From the NCBI RefSeq assembly GCF_004944975.1, contig NZ_SPQG01000004.1, forward strand, positions 219,234 through 283,233: 64,000 nt of DNA, read 5' to 3'. Below, piece after piece: positions 1-9,971 of this stretch. The stretch's first letter is position 1; each line of letters opens with the position of its first letter. Both the position numbers and the translations under genes were made by a program. Under the pieces are notes generated by a model that searched no databases, was not told the DNA's origin, and saw nothing but the letters and a program-made list of their open reading frames with translations. This stretch comes from Halorhabdus amylolytica (lineage in GTDB: Archaea; Halobacteriota; Halobacteria; Halobacteriales; Haloarculaceae).

Positions 1-1609
1 TCTCGTCGTCGCTGAGGTCGACCTCCAGCGTCCGCTCGGGGATGTCGACAGTCACGGTGTCGCCGTCTTCGAGCGCGCCGATCGGCCCGCCGACGAAGCT
101 CTCGGGGGCGACGTGTCCGATCATGGGCCCACGGGTCCCGCCGGAGAACCGGCCGTCAGTGAGGAGCGCGACATCGTCCTCGTGGCCCTGACCGACGACG
201 GCGGCGGTAACGCCGAGCATCTCGCGCATGCCGGGGCCACCTTTGGGCCCTTCACCCCGAATCACGATCACGTCGCCCGACTCGATGTGGTCCTCCTGGA
301 CGTACTCCATGGCGTCCTCCTCGTTCTCGAAGATCCGGGCCGGGCCCTGGTGGTGGAACTCGTCGTTGCCCGTGGCCTTCAGGACCGCGCCATCCGGCGC
401 GAGGTTACCCGTGAGGATCTTGATCGCACCCTCGGGTTCCTTCGGTTCGTCGATGGTATAGAGGAAGTCCGCATCGATCTCGTTCTCTGGCGGGAGGCGA
501 CCCTGCTCCTCTAGGTATTCGATCTCCTCGGCCAGCGTCCGGCCGGTGATCGTCATCGCGTCGCCGTGCAGGAGGTCGGCCTCCAGCAGGCGGCGGAGGA
601 CGACCGGCACGCCGCCGATCTCGTGAAGATCGTTCATTACCTTCTCGCCGCCAGGCTGGAGGTCGGCAATTTTGGGTGTCCGCCGGCTGATCTCGTCGAA
701 ATCCTCGATCGAGAGATCGACGCCGGCCTCGGCGGCCATCGCCAACAGGTGCAGAACGGCGTTGGTCGATCCGCCGATGGCGGTCTGCAGCGCGATGGCG
801 TTCTCGAAGGACTCCCGCGTGAGGATCTCGGAGGGTCGACGACGCTCCTCGATGACCTCGACGACCAACTCGCCGGTCTCGCGGGCGACGTCGTACCGGC
901 TCTCCTCCTCGGCGGGCGGGGAGGCACTGCCGAGCGGTGCGAGGCCGATAACCTCCGAGATGGAGGCCATCGTGTTGGCGGTGAACATCCCGCCGCAGGC
1001 CCCCGCACCGGGACAGGCGTTGCGTTCGAGGTCGTCGAGTTCCTCGTCGTCCATGTCGCCGGTGGCGTAGGCGCCAACGCCCTCGAAGACCTGGACGATG
1101 GTGACGTCCCGGCCGTCGTGTTCGCCGGGCATGATCGACCCACCGTAGAGGAAGACGCTGGGCAGGTCCGTCCGGATCATCGCCATCATCATCCCGGGCA
1201 TGTTCTTGTCGCAGCCGCCGATCGTCACGAGACCGTCGACGCGCTCGCCGAAGGCCACCAGCTCGACCGAGTCGGCGATGACCTCCCTGGAGATGAGCGA
1301 GGCTTTCATCCCTTCGGTGCCCATGGAGATGGCGTCGGAGATGGTGATCGTGCCGAACTCGACGGGCATGCCGCCGCCCTCGTCGGTGGCGTCCCAGGCT
1401 GTCTCGGCCACGTCGTCTAAATGGACGTTACAGGGGGTGATGTCGGCTGCGGGGTTGGCGATTCCCACGAGCGGGGAGTCGAAATCGGCGTCGTCGTAGC
1501 CCATCGCGCGGAACATCGCCCGATGGGGGGCCTTGTCGGGTCCCTCCGTGACGTCTGTGCTCGGAAGGTCCGCGTCCTTCTCGCGGGAGAACCTGCCATC
1601 GTCTGACAT
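1..1609 (-). CDS. ilvD: Dihydroxy-acid dehydratase (3' end cut off by window)
   Basis: Dehydrates 2,3-dihydroxy-isovalerate and -methylvalerate to the 2-keto acids, the third shared step of valine and isoleucine synthesis, in the cytoplasm. The minus-strand reading frame runs uninterrupted from the ATG at 1609 for 536 codons to the window edge. It contains the IlvD/Edd signatures: CNVHLDD near residue 55, [10 protein letters not shown] around 120-130 and [16 protein letters not shown] around 190, which hold the iron-sulfur cluster cysteines. The family is usually about 555-580 residues, so roughly the last 20-45 residues lie outside. The start is the only ATG ahead of the conserved N-terminus. 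No other branched-chain gene is visible. IlvD versus Edd: the N-terminal layout and length fit IlvD, but the missing C-terminus prevents a full check. Confidence 0.95.
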   Translation of the reverse strand, partial: MSDDGRFSREKDADLPSTDVTEGPDKAPHRAMFRAMGYDDADFDSPLVGIANPAADITPCNVHLDDVAETAWDATDEGGGMPVEFGTITISDAISMGTEGMKASLISREVIADSVELVAFGERVDGLVTIGGCDKNMPGMMMAMIRTDLPSVFLYGGSIMPGEHDGRDVTIVQVFEGVGAYATGDMDDEELDDLERNACPGAGACGGMFTANTMASISEVIGLAPLGSASPPAEEESRYDVARETGELVVEVIEERRRPSEILTRESFENAIALQTAIGGSTNAVLHLLAMAAEAGVDLSIEDFDEISRRTPKIADLQPGGEKVMNDLHEIGGVPVVLRRLLEADLLHGDAMTITGRTLAEEIEYLEEQGRLPPENEIDADFLYTIDEPKEPEGAIKILTGNLAPDGAVLKATGNDEFHHQGPARIFENEEDAMEYVQEDHIESGDVIVIRGEGPKGGPGMREMLGVTAAVVGQGHEDDVALLTDGRFSGGTRGPMIGHVAPESFVGGPIGALEDGDTVTVDIPERTLEVDLSDDE

Positions 1610-1822
1610 GGCTCTATAGAACCTCGCGGCGAGTAAAAAGGACCCGGTGGGGCCGATTGTCTCCGATTCGTGATCGGAAGGAGAGCCTCGGGTTGTTGAC
1701 TCCACGGGCATCCAGACGAGAACTGAGCCAACAAGAGCGTGTCATGGCCCATAGGTTGAACATCTACAGGCTGGATCAAGCGGCGTAGCGGCGCGTACAG
1801 GTCGGATGACGACTGCTATAGC

Positions 1823-2041
1823 TTAGAAGAAGATGTCGAGGAAGCTCACGATGGCGAACAGCCCGGCAACGATACCGAGGACGAACAGCGCGACCCCCCA
1901 GATGAACGTCCCGTTGACAAGCAGTTCGGCCACCATCAGCACGACGCCGGCCACGAGCAACAGGCCCGCGACAAGCAACTGGAGGCCCCCCTCTACGAGT
2001 TCGCCCAGATCGAGTTCGAACACGTCGAGTAGTTCGTCCAT
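1823..2041 (-). CDS. Small two-helix membrane protein
   Basis: A 72-residue protein with an acidic N-terminal helix (about residues 1-16) followed by two long hydrophobic stretches (about 18-42 and 46-70), so probably a small integral membrane protein with a cytoplasmic acidic head. I recognise no named family; similar short membrane proteins are common in haloarchaea. It stands alone on the minus strand between ilvD and a repeat element, with about 210 bp before ilvD. The reading frame is chosen because its hydrophobic pattern is clean and the start ATG is followed immediately by charged residues; overlapping frames on the plus strand give serine/threonine-rich shadows. Function cannot be assigned. 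Confidence 0.65.
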   Translation of the reverse strand: MDELLDVFELDLGELVEGGLQLLVAGLLLVAGVVLMVAELLVNGTFIWGVALFVLGIVAGLFAIVSFLDIFF

Positions 2042-2083
2042 ACGCGAGGGCTGTACAGCCAGTAGTAAAAATCCGATGTTAGA

Positions 2084-2302
2084 GTGACATCCTCCGCGCC
2101 CTGCTGTTTCCTACGTGATGCTTTCGCTGACACGCTCACAACAATCGGGAGAGACGATCCAGAAGACCGTCATTCGATGGCTCAAATACGCCGGAGCGAG
2201 CGTGTGCGTCACTCTGGATCGATTCCGGGGAGTGCTGTCAGGAGGAGGGGTTACGGAGAGTCAAGGAGAAAGACTCGCCCTTCAAGACGGGGAGGATGTC
2301 AC
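2084..2302. mobile_element. Small element bounded by inverted IS605/TnpB-type right ends
   Basis: The 12-mer GTGACATCCTCC at 2084-2095 is the exact reverse complement of GGAGGATGTCAC at 2291-2302. The right copy is part of a 37-nt sequence (2265-2301, starting GGAGAAAG) that matches a second sequence at 27668-27704 at about 30 of 37 positions. This is the pattern of the conserved right end of haloarchaeal IS200/IS605 elements, where the 3' end of the TnpB guide RNA lies. The inside (about 170 bp) encodes no recognisable transposase. I read it as a non-autonomous or decayed derivative. The right end runs into the stop codon of the neighbouring DICT gene at 2299. Confidence 0.5.
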
Positions 2303-3054
2303 GTTCCGGACCGCTGGGGAGTCCGATCGGCCGCGAGGTACGTCCCTTCGAGGTGATCGAGAATGCTGTCGACGATGGCCGCGTCGTACGTCCAGGCCCC
2401 GTAGAAGGACCCCTCGTCGCGTTCCTCCGCGAGAAGGGCGCTCTTCTGGAGCTCTTCGCCGCCGCCGTCGAAGACGACGAACCACGTCTCGGCGATCTCG
2501 TCGTTCTCGACCGGGTGGACCGTCCCGCCGTCGATATCAGGCGGGGGCGTGTCCGGCACCCCGTAGGCGTGTACTTCGACGCCACGCATCGCGAGGTCCG
2601 CGTAGATAGCCCGTTGCTCGGCAAACAGCGAGAGTCGCTGGAAACCAGCGTGAATCGTCCCGCCGCGAACACGACGCGCGCGATCCTCGATCTCGCGGGA
2701 AGTATAGAGCATCTGTTCGGTGTCGTAGGACGTGAACGTCGTCTCCTTGAGGGGTTCGAGAATCGGTTCGTACTCCCCGTCCGCGATACCGACGGCGTCC
2801 GCCCCCGGCGGGACGCCCTCAAGAAGTTCCCTGAGCGTCGGGACGGCGACGATCGAGCGGACGCGGTCCCGATCGCTGAGGACGGCGACGTCGGCCGGGC
2901 GGCCCGAGGACGTCGATACAGTCCGGATGCGGACGTTCTGCGTGCCGAAAAACGTCGCGAGGTCGGCAGCGATCGGATCGTCGAGAGCGCAGTTGAACAG
3001 CGTCAGCTCCTTCTCGTGGTCGTGTATCGCCTCGACGATCTGGGCGAGGGTCAT
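2299..3054 (-). CDS. DICT sensory domain protein
   Basis: A 251-residue cytoplasmic protein whose N-terminal part (about 1-120) has the DICT layout: a helix ending in HEKELTLFNC, then alternating strands and helices. DICT domains are found next to light- and nucleotide-signalling domains; the ligand is not established. The rest has the pattern seen in stand-alone haloarchaeal DICT proteins, with no extra output domain. An ATG 12 bp upstream (3066) is possible, but the TATA-like ATATAT at 3083-3088 sits about 30 bp before 3054, which fits a nearly leaderless transcript starting at 3054. It diverges from the GHMP gene at 3159. Its stop codon overlaps the end of a TnpB-type right-end sequence. 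Confidence 0.8.
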   Translation of the reverse strand: MTLAQIVEAIHDHEKELTLFNCALDDPIAADLATFFGTQNVRIRTVSTSSGRPADVAVLSDRDRVRSIVAVPTLRELLEGVPPGADAVGIADGEYEPILEPLKETTFTSYDTEQMLYTSREIEDRARRVRGGTIHAGFQRLSLFAEQRAIYADLAMRGVEVHAYGVPDTPPPDIDGGTVHPVENDEIAETWFVVFDGGGEELQKSALLAEERDEGSFYGAWTYDAAIVDSILDHLEGTYLAADRTPQRSGT

Positions 3055-3158
3055 CGCTACGTCCATCTCCGTCGCGATCCGACATATATCCGTCCCTGCC
3101 GTTCATTGACCGATCGGGACACGAGCCTTCAAGACACTCCTCGCACAATCGACACGCA

Positions 3159-4124
3159 ATGACGCGGGTCTCAATCGGGGCGCGGCTCCACGCCGGCTTC
3201 CAGAACCTTTCGCTGGCTCGGGATCGCCTCTATGGCGGAATCGGGTGGGCAATCGAGAATCCCCGGGTCGTTCTCGCTGTCGAGCAAGCCGACGAACTCG
3301 TCTGTCCCCACGAGACAGTCGAACCGTACGCTCGCCGGGCGATCGACGTACTCGATCTCCCGGGTGCCGAGATCACCGTCGAACGACGGTTCGAGCGCCA
3401 CGCTGGACTCGGCAGCGGAACCCGCCTCGCGCTGGCCTCGCTCGTGGGGATCGCCGACGCCTACGACCGGGCAGTGGACGGACGTGAACTGGCCCCCGAC
3501 CTCGGCCGTGGCGGTCGCAGCGGCGTCGGTATCGCGACCTTTCTGGAAGGGGGTTTCGTCGTCGACGGCGGCCACCCGGTCGAACGGTTCACCCACAGTC
3601 CACCGGAGAGGGGGACCTGGACGACGCCACCAGTCGTCGCCCGCCACGCTATCCCGGACTCGTGGCGATTCGTTCTCGTCATGCCGACGGTCGATGCGGG
3701 CCAAAGCGGGAGCGACGAAGACGCGAGCATGCGCTCGATCGTCGAGCGGGCTGACCCGGGGATCGCCGACGAGATCGCACCGCTTGTGACCCAACGACTC
3801 CTGCCGGCGATCGCGACCGGCGACCGGTCGGCCTTCGGCGCGGCGATCACCAGACTCGGCCGACTCAACGGCGCGTGGTACGCCGACGAACAGGGCGGCG
3901 TCTATCGCCCGCCCGCCGGCCAACTGATCGAGCGACTCTCTAAGGTCTCCGGCGTCGACGGCGTCGGACAGTCCTCCTGGGGACCGACGATCTACGCGAT
4001 CACGGGCACAGATTCGACTGATCGGGTGTGTGAGGCAGCCGAGGACGCCCTCTCCGAGGTCGGTGTCGACGGGGAAGTGAGTGCCGTCGCGCCCGATAAT
4101 CGCGGGTTCGCTCTCGAAGCGTGA
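3159..4124 (+). CDS. Beta-ribofuranosylaminobenzene 5'-phosphate synthase-family GHMP protein
   Basis: A 321-residue GHMP-kinase fold protein. The glycine/serine motif GLGSGTRLAL lies near residues 88-97 and GVGIATFLEGGFVVDGG near 127-143, both characteristic of the archaeal enzyme that condenses 4-hydroxy/aminobenzoate with PRPP at the start of methanopterin synthesis. Family membership is clear. The substrate is less so, because haloarchaea are generally thought to use folate-type rather than methanopterin cofactors, so the haloarchaeal protein may act on a related aromatic acid. It starts at the first ATG, about 100 bp from the divergent DICT gene. The following genes are on the opposite strand, so it is probably monocistronic. 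Confidence 0.8.
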   Translation: MTRVSIGARLHAGFQNLSLARDRLYGGIGWAIENPRVVLAVEQADELVCPHETVEPYARRAIDVLDLPGAEITVERRFERHAGLGSGTRLALASLVGIADAYDRAVDGRELAPDLGRGGRSGVGIATFLEGGFVVDGGHPVERFTHSPPERGTWTTPPVVARHAIPDSWRFVLVMPTVDAGQSGSDEDASMRSIVERADPGIADEIAPLVTQRLLPAIATGDRSAFGAAITRLGRLNGAWYADEQGGVYRPPAGQLIERLSKVSGVDGVGQSSWGPTIYAITGTDSTDRVCEAAEDALSEVGVDGEVSAVAPDNRGFALEA

Positions 4125-4151
4125 ACGCGACAGCGGACGGTCGAGTGGGAG

Positions 4152-4355
4152 CTACTCTGTCGAGTCGAGTTCGAAAGCGACCTCCAGTTCGACCTGGTAT
4201 TCCCGTCGATCGCCGGCGAGTTCGACGCCCTGCTCGGTGACTTCCGCCCACTTCACGTTCTCGAGGGTTTCCTCTGCGCGATCGATCGCATTATCAGCCG
4301 CGCTGTCGAAGCTGTCAGTGGACGCTCCACGGAGAAGGACCTTCTTGAATACCAT
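4152..4355 (-). CDS. Dodecin, flavin-binding
   Basis: A 67-residue protein beginning [12 protein letters not shown], a near match to the dodecin of Halobacterium salinarum. Dodecins assemble as hollow dodecamers that store riboflavin and related flavins. Trp36 (KWAEV), which stacks on the isoalloxazine ring, and the Gln after the second strand (Gln54) are present. An in-frame upstream extension to 4412 would add 19 residues with no family counterpart, so the internal ATG at 4355 is chosen. It converges with the GHMP gene (27 bp between stops). Confidence 0.93.
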   Translation of the reverse strand: MVFKKVLLRGASTDSFDSAADNAIDRAEETLENVKWAEVTEQGVELAGDRREYQVELEVAFELDSTE

Positions 4356-4459
4356 GTGAACAGTCCGGCCCGCGGACGGATAAGCCTGCTTGCAGCAATT
4401 ATTTTCCCCCACCTCGGCGCTGTGTGTGATTGACGACCGACGTGGGGTCCGAAACGCTC

Positions 4460-6526
4460 TCAGAACTCCTCGGGGCCGGGCGCAGGAACGCCGTCCCCGC
4501 CCGGCCCGTCGGGGCCGCCCAGGTCGTACTCCTCGCGCAACTCCCGGATGCGATCGCGGATGTCCGCCGCGAGTTCGAACTCCAGGTTGTCCGCCGCTTC
4601 CTGCATGCGCTCTTGTAAGTCTTCGATCAACCGGGCTGCGGCCTCCTCGTCCTCGGGATCGGCCGTCGCCGACCCGCCGGTGTCGGTCTTGCTCCCGGGA
4701 AGATTCGTCTCGCCAATGGCCTTCTCGATGGTGGTCGGTTCGTGACCGTGTTCCTCGTTGTATTCCCGCTGAATGCGCCGCCGCCGACGCGTCTCCTCGA
4801 TGGCCGCCTCCATGGCATCGCTGGGGTCGTCGGCGTACAGGACCACCGTACCGTTGACGTTGCGGGCGGCCCGTCCCATCGTCTGGACCAGCGTCGTCTC
4901 ACTCCGAAGGAACCCCTCCTGATCGGCATCCAGTATCGCCACGAGACTCACCTCGGGGATGTCCAGGCCCTCCCGCAGGAGGTTGATCCCCACCAGGACG
5001 TCGAACTCGCCCGCCCGGAGTCCGCGGACGAGTTCGTGCCGTTCCAGCGTGTCGGTCTCGTCGTGCATATACTCGACGGCGACGCCCGCCTCCTGGAGAT
5101 ACTCCGTGAGGTCCTCGGCCATGCGCTTGGTCAGGGTCGTCACCAGCGCCCGCTCGTCGTCGGGCAGGGCGTCCAATCTGTCCATCAGATCGTCGACCTG
5201 CGATTCGGCGGGGCTGACCTCGATCTCCGGGTCGACCAGGTAGGTCGGGCGGACGATCTGTTCGACCACCTGATCGCTCACCTCCCGTTCGTAGTCACCG
5301 GGCGTCGCCGAGACGTACAGCGTCTGATCCGTCTTTGCCTCGAACTCCTCGAAGGTCAGCGGGCGGTTGTCGTAGGCCGTCGGGAGCCGGAAGCCGTTCT
5401 CGACGAGGGAGTCCTTGCGGGACTTATCGCCCTCGTACTGGCCGCGGATCTGGGGGATCGTCTGGTGGGACTCGTCGACGACCGTCAGGAAGTCATCGGG
5501 GAAGTAATCGAGAAGGGTGTAGGGGGCCTCTCCCGACTCCCGGTCCGAGAGGTGCACGGAGTAGTTCTCGATACCCGAGCAGTAACCGGTCTCTTCGAGC
5601 ATTTCGAGGTCAAATGTCGTCCGCTCTTCGATGCGCTGAGCGGCCACGAGGTCGCCCTGGCGCTCGAAATAGCTGACCCGCTGTTCCATCAGTTCCTCGA
5701 TCTCCTCGATTGCCGCCTCGATCTGCTGGCCGGGGATCGAGTAGTGCTCTGCGGGGTGGATCAAGGCGGCAGGTTCCTCACTCACCAGGTCGCCCTCCAG
5801 TGGGTCGAGTTTCGAGATTCGGTCGATCTCTTCACCCCAGAACTCCACGCGAAGGGCGTAGCGGCCGTACATCGGGTAGATCTCGACAGTGTCGCCCCGC
5901 ACGCGGAACGTGCCGTGTGTGAAGTCGACGTCGTTGCGTTCGTAGTTCAGATCGACGAGCCGCCCCAGCAACTCGTCACGGTCAATCTCCTGGCCCACCT
6001 CCAGCCGCAGGGACATGTCGACGTAGTTCGCGGGATCACCCAGGCCATAGATGGCCGAGACGCTGGCGATGACGATCACATCCTCGCGGGTCAGCAGCGA
6101 GCGTGTCGCGGAGTGACGCAGGCGATCGATCTCGTCGTTGATCGAGGCGTCCTTTTCGATGTACTTGTCGGTCTGTTCGACGTAGGCCTCGGGCTGGTAG
6201 TAGTCGTAATAGGAGACAAAATATTCGACGGCGTTGTCCGGAAAGAGTTCCCGGAACTCCTCGTACAGTTGGGCGGCGAGGGTCTTGTTGTGGGCGATCA
6301 CGAGGGTAGGTTGCTGGATCTCCTCGATGACCCACGAGACGGTATTCGTTTTGCCCGAGCCAGTGACGCCCAGCAGGGTCTGTTTGTCCATCCCCGAGCG
6401 ATAGCCCTCGGCGAGTTGCTCGATGGCGTCGGGCTGATCGCCTGCTGGATCAAAAGGCGCGTCAACGCGGAACGCGCTCTCGGCGTCGGGACGGTCTGGC
6501 GAGAGGGGGCCGCCGGTGTCGCTCAC
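4460..6526 (-). CDS. uvrB: Excinuclease ABC subunit B
   Basis: A 688-residue nucleotide-excision-repair helicase-like protein that verifies damage delivered by UvrA and positions UvrC for incision. Visible parts are Walker A GVTGSGKT at about 53-60, the aromatic beta-hairpin region [17 protein letters not shown] at about 105-122, the motif VVDESH, helicase motif VI around GRAARN, and a C-terminal UVR motif that contacts UvrC. The length is normal. The start ATG puts the conserved [11 protein letters not shown] block about 25 residues in, as expected. In archaea UvrABC is confined to some groups, including haloarchaea, and is regarded as bacterial in origin. No uvrA or uvrC is in the window. 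Confidence 0.97.
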   Translation of the reverse strand: MSDTGGPLSPDRPDAESAFRVDAPFDPAGDQPDAIEQLAEGYRSGMDKQTLLGVTGSGKTNTVSWVIEEIQQPTLVIAHNKTLAAQLYEEFRELFPDNAVEYFVSYYDYYQPEAYVEQTDKYIEKDASINDEIDRLRHSATRSLLTREDVIVIASVSAIYGLGDPANYVDMSLRLEVGQEIDRDELLGRLVDLNYERNDVDFTHGTFRVRGDTVEIYPMYGRYALRVEFWGEEIDRISKLDPLEGDLVSEEPAALIHPAEHYSIPGQQIEAAIEEIEELMEQRVSYFERQGDLVAAQRIEERTTFDLEMLEETGYCSGIENYSVHLSDRESGEAPYTLLDYFPDDFLTVVDESHQTIPQIRGQYEGDKSRKDSLVENGFRLPTAYDNRPLTFEEFEAKTDQTLYVSATPGDYEREVSDQVVEQIVRPTYLVDPEIEVSPAESQVDDLMDRLDALPDDERALVTTLTKRMAEDLTEYLQEAGVAVEYMHDETDTLERHELVRGLRAGEFDVLVGINLLREGLDIPEVSLVAILDADQEGFLRSETTLVQTMGRAARNVNGTVVLYADDPSDAMEAAIEETRRRRRIQREYNEEHGHEPTTIEKAIGETNLPGSKTDTGGSATADPEDEEAAARLIEDLQERMQEAADNLEFELAADIRDRIRELREEYDLGGPDGPGGDGVPAPGPEEF

Positions 6527-6592
6527 GGTTGTGACCTGCTACGTGCTGGAGTAGTTTTACCCGTTCGCTTGCGACAGGACGTCGCCAGCCCG

Positions 6593-8272
6593 TCACGCCA
6601 CCTCGACCCACAGCGGCCCGGCCCAGGCGAGTCCGCCGTCGGCCTGCGCGAGGCGGACGTAGTAGGTGTCGGCGTCGATCCCGCGCTCGTCGTCGAAGGC
6701 CATGCCCGTGATCGGCTCGTCGTCCGTCCAGGATTCCTCGACGGTGTAGGCGTCGAGGTCCGCGTCGGAGTCGTCAGTCCCCTCGAAACGCCGCCAGTCT
6801 TCGTTGTTTTTGACGACCGTGAGCCGTTCGACGGGACCGGTCCCCGCCACGGCCACCGACACCTCGCGCTCGGCCGTCGGCGAGTCGACGGTGACAGTGC
6901 TGTCGGGATCAGCCACACGGGTGCCGTTCACGGCGAACTCGACCCGGATCCGGTGTGGCTGGCTCGTCCCGTAGACCTGCCGGTTCCGCAGGCTCTCGAA
7001 GATTGTCTCGCGGGAGAGTTCGGTGGCGTGGATGCCCGCGAGCCCGCCGGGATAGCTCGGCTCGTTCCAGATGCGCCAGATCAACCCCCAGCCGATCCCC
7101 TTCTCGCGCCACTCCGAGAGGGATGGCAAGTGAGCGTCGGCATGCAACAGCGAGTGGCCAGGACGCGCGTCGTGATAGTCGGCCGAGGCCATCAGTCCGA
7201 CGCGGTTCCCCAACGCGAGGGCGTCCTGGACGTGGTGGCCCGGGCGCTCGGCCTCGCCGTGACCCATCTCGATCGGATGGTCGTTTCCCTCCCAGGCTGG
7301 GCGTTCGCTGTTTCCCCACTGGGAGTAGACTTCCGCGAGGGGCGCCACCTCGTCGTCGTACTCCGTCGCCGCGAAGTCGAACGGGTAGGAGGACTCGGCG
7401 CTGTGATGGGGCGCAGCCACCGCTCGTCCCTCGCCGCGTTCGTTGAACTCCCGCAGGCGAGCGAACAGTTTCTCGTAAGTGTCGCTCTCCGGGCTGATCG
7501 AGTCGAACAGATCCGCTTCCTCGACGCAGTCGAAGTAGACGTTTATGTGCCCGCCGACTGTCGGTTGCTGGGTCCACTCGTAGCCCAGCAGCGGGAGGAA
7601 CTCGCCTTCGTCGGTGAACTCCCGAACGATCTCTTTCATCCGGGGGAAATAGCGGCGTTCCATCCGGCGGCGCTGGAGTCGCGGCGGGATGAAAAACCCC
7701 ATCGTGTCGTGATCTGCGTAGGCGACTACGTCTAAGTCCATCACGTCCCGACCGAAGCGCAGTCCCTGCTCGGGCGTCCCACACCCGTCCGAGAACTGCG
7801 AGTGCAGGTGCAGATCACCCCAGAACAGTCGCCGGTCGGGTTCGTCCTCCGTGACCCGCACGGGATTGGAGACGAAGCGTTCCCCGGTCCCTTCGTGAGT
7901 GAACGTGAGGTACTGGATACCCGGCGTTTCGAAGACGATCGCGTCGATCGTCGTGAGGCCGCCGTTGCGGGCCGGAAAGGTGACGTGGTCGGGATAGATC
8001 GCATCACCGTCGGTCGAGTCGACCCGAAACGTTCCCCGGAAGTCGTCGATCAGGCGCTCACACTGGTCCCACACCTGGAGCGTCAACGCCACTGGATCGC
8101 CGGCGACGGCATCCGAGGGCACGATCGCGTGGGCCTCGGTGAACCGCTGATTGCGGTTTTCCAGCAGCCGACCCAGCGAGGGTCGCTGGCGGGCCATCGA
8201 CCCCAGCGCCATCTTCGCCTTGTAGGCTATCCCCTCGGCCGAGGAGACGTCGTCCCCGTCGTTCGTCGCCAT
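6593..8272 (-). CDS. DUF3604 (PHP-like metal-dependent) protein
   Basis: A 559-residue protein with a beta-sandwich-like N-terminal region (about 1-170) and then a PHP-type catalytic domain: GDLHLHSQFSDG at about 178-189, YADHD some 30 residues later, LGYEWTQ, PHHS and SADYHD. These histidines and acids fit a multinuclear metal site as in PHP phosphoesterases. The family is annotated only as DUF3604, and the substrate is unknown. The frame continues upstream to 8434, but that part is Arg/Pro-rich and looks non-coding, so the ATG at 8272 is preferred. It may be co-transcribed with the rubrerythrin-like gene ending 40 bp upstream. Confidence 0.85.
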   Translation of the reverse strand: MATNDGDDVSSAEGIAYKAKMALGSMARQRPSLGRLLENRNQRFTEAHAIVPSDAVAGDPVALTLQVWDQCERLIDDFRGTFRVDSTDGDAIYPDHVTFPARNGGLTTIDAIVFETPGIQYLTFTHEGTGERFVSNPVRVTEDEPDRRLFWGDLHLHSQFSDGCGTPEQGLRFGRDVMDLDVVAYADHDTMGFFIPPRLQRRRMERRYFPRMKEIVREFTDEGEFLPLLGYEWTQQPTVGGHINVYFDCVEEADLFDSISPESDTYEKLFARLREFNERGEGRAVAAPHHSAESSYPFDFAATEYDDEVAPLAEVYSQWGNSERPAWEGNDHPIEMGHGEAERPGHHVQDALALGNRVGLMASADYHDARPGHSLLHADAHLPSLSEWREKGIGWGLIWRIWNEPSYPGGLAGIHATELSRETIFESLRNRQVYGTSQPHRIRVEFAVNGTRVADPDSTVTVDSPTAEREVSVAVAGTGPVERLTVVKNNEDWRRFEGTDDSDADLDAYTVEESWTDDEPITGMAFDDERGIDADTYYVRLAQADGGLAWAGPLWVEVA

Positions 8273-8312
8273 ACGTGCGTGAAGTGGGGAAGGCGGATAA
8301 ATCGGGGGGCGG

Positions 8313-8942
8313 TCAACAGACCGGTTTCGGGTTGACACCCATCGACTCCAGCGAGTCGGTGTAGGCGTCGTAAGCGGCCTGGATCGCGCCCGTCGCCGCC
8401 TCGGCAGCCCGGTCCCAGTCTTCGTCGTCCGCACAGACGGATTCCAGTAACTCGCCCGCCCGCTCCAGTTGCGGGTCTAGATCACCACCCACGTCGCGGA
8501 ACAACTGTGCGGTCTGGGGATCGGCCTCGCCGACGAAGTAGCCGGTGAACTGTTCCTTTGACTTCTCGGCGGCGATCGTCCGCCCGACGAACCCGCCCAG
8601 GCGTTTGACAGTCCCGTCCAGATCGCGAAGGTACTGCTGGATGGCCGGGACCGCCTCGCCCGGTTCGTGATCGTCAAGTTCCCCCGCGACGCGTTCGTAG
8701 TGGTCGCGCTCCTCGGCGGCGGTCTCGGTGAAGGCCCCGGCGACGGCGTCGTCGGTCTCGTCCTCGGCCCACCGCTCGTAGGTAACGGCGGCGTGGTGTT
8801 CGGCGTCGGCGGCGGCCGAGAGGACCGTCTTGTCGTCCATCTCCCCCGCCGTGTCTGCGTACAGCGCCTTCGATGAGCCCAGTCGCGAGAGCGCCGTGTC
8901 GTTGTCCGATCGGATCCGATCGAGGAATTGCTCGGCGTTCAT
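8313..8942 (-). CDS. Rubrerythrin-like four-helix protein
   Basis: A 209-residue, strongly acidic, all-helical protein. Two E-x-x-H pairs (DAEHHAA near residue 47 and EERDHYERV near 77) resemble the di-iron ligands of the ferritin/rubrerythrin fold. The C-terminal half (about 110-205) is a second helical bundle. No rubredoxin Cys4 domain is present, so it is not a classical rubrerythrin; the haloarchaeal family usually carries the name without biochemical proof. A role in peroxide defence or iron handling is inference. It lies 40 bp upstream of the DUF3604 gene on the same strand and diverges from the RAD55-like gene at 9048. Confidence 0.75.
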   Translation of the reverse strand: MNAEQFLDRIRSDNDTALSRLGSSKALYADTAGEMDDKTVLSAAADAEHHAAVTYERWAEDETDDAVAGAFTETAAEERDHYERVAGELDDHEPGEAVPAIQQYLRDLDGTVKRLGGFVGRTIAAEKSKEQFTGYFVGEADPQTAQLFRDVGGDLDPQLERAGELLESVCADDEDWDRAAEAATGAIQAAYDAYTDSLESMGVNPKPVC

Positions 8943-9047
8943 GTTCCCGGATTAGCCCGCCGACGGTTAGAAGTCACCGATGGCTGCAACCCTCGCGTCG
9001 GTTCGGGATGGCACAACACACAAGCACGCACGCCGTGAGATGGGAGT

Positions 9048-9884
9048 ATGGAACGCATCCCCTTCGGCATCCAGCGGATGGACTCGCTCGTCAACGGGGG
9101 AGCCCCCCGGGGGACCGTCGTCCTGCTGTCGGGGGAGTCCGGCGCAGGGGCGCGAGAGTTCATGTACACCAGCGCGACAATCAACGGGCTCGCGTCCGTC
9201 GATCCCGAACGCCACGACCTCTACTACGGCGACCTCGCGTCGGACGCGTCGCTCCCCGAGGAGATCCACTACGTCTCCTTCACTGCCGACAAATCCCAGT
9301 TCGAGTGGGAACTCGCCCAGACCCTGGAGGAAGACATCGTCGAGGCCGGACTGAAAGCGATCACGTTCCAGGACCTCTCGACGGATTTCTTCCACGTTAG
9401 TCCCCTCCCACGGGACTGGTACGCTGACCGGACCCCAAGCGTGAAGGACTTGCGTTCACGGACCGACCGGGAGGGACTGCTCTCGGCGTTCGGCGATCTC
9501 ATGTCCGAACACGCCGCCGACAACCTCGTCGTCATCGACTCGCTTTCGGATCTCATCAGCGCGGCCGAAGAAGAGGTCTCCTGGTCGGACGTGACGTACA
9601 TTCTGAAGGGGCTGCAGAAAGCTGCCCATCGCTGGAACGGCCTCGTTCTCGCACACGTCAACCACGAGACGCTGTCGCCGGAGCGACATGGCCAGCTGGT
9701 CGACGCCGTCAACGGGACGATGCGATTCGAGTGGGAGACCGGCGGCAGCACGCGCGCCCGGACGCTCGTCGTCAAGCAGTTCCGCGGCGTGCTTTCGGCG
9801 CTCGAAGACGAAAACATCGTCCGCTTCGAGACCGAGATCGACGACGACGGCTTCGACATCTCCGACGTGCGCAAGATCCGGTGA
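9048..9884 (+). CDS. RAD55/KaiC-like ATPase-fold protein with degenerate P-loop
   Basis: A 278-residue RecA-superfamily protein. The opening FGIQRMDSLVNGGAPRG matches the KaiC/RAD55 start and VVIDSLSDLI near residue 155 is a Walker B strand. The P-loop, however, reads GESGAGAREF where functional members have GxxxxGK[ST]: the Lys and Ser/Thr are absent. It therefore probably binds nucleotide poorly or acts as a structural or regulatory partner. Start ATG is at the family N-terminus. It is followed after 87 bp by the coiled-coil gene at 9972 and then, with a 4-bp overlap, by the gene at 10889; the three look like one transcription unit. Confidence 0.8.
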   Translation: MERIPFGIQRMDSLVNGGAPRGTVVLLSGESGAGAREFMYTSATINGLASVDPERHDLYYGDLASDASLPEEIHYVSFTADKSQFEWELAQTLEEDIVEAGLKAITFQDLSTDFFHVSPLPRDWYADRTPSVKDLRSRTDREGLLSAFGDLMSEHAADNLVVIDSLSDLISAAEEEVSWSDVTYILKGLQKAAHRWNGLVLAHVNHETLSPERHGQLVDAVNGTMRFEWETGGSTRARTLVVKQFRGVLSALEDENIVRFETEIDDDGFDISDVRKIR

Positions 9885-9971
9885 ACGCCGCGAAACGCGT
9901 CTCCGGACGCCAGTATCGAAGATGGGAACGGGTGGCAAACCCTTAACTGTGCGGTCGATGAAATCCCGGTG

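Noticed and set aside
566..1420. Long plus-strand frame opposite ilvD
   Set aside because: Antisense shadow of ilvD; no family features.
4742..7735. 997-codon plus-strand frame opposite uvrB and the DUF3604 gene
   Set aside because: It spans two well-supported minus-strand genes and their spacer; long antisense frames are common in GC-rich DNA.
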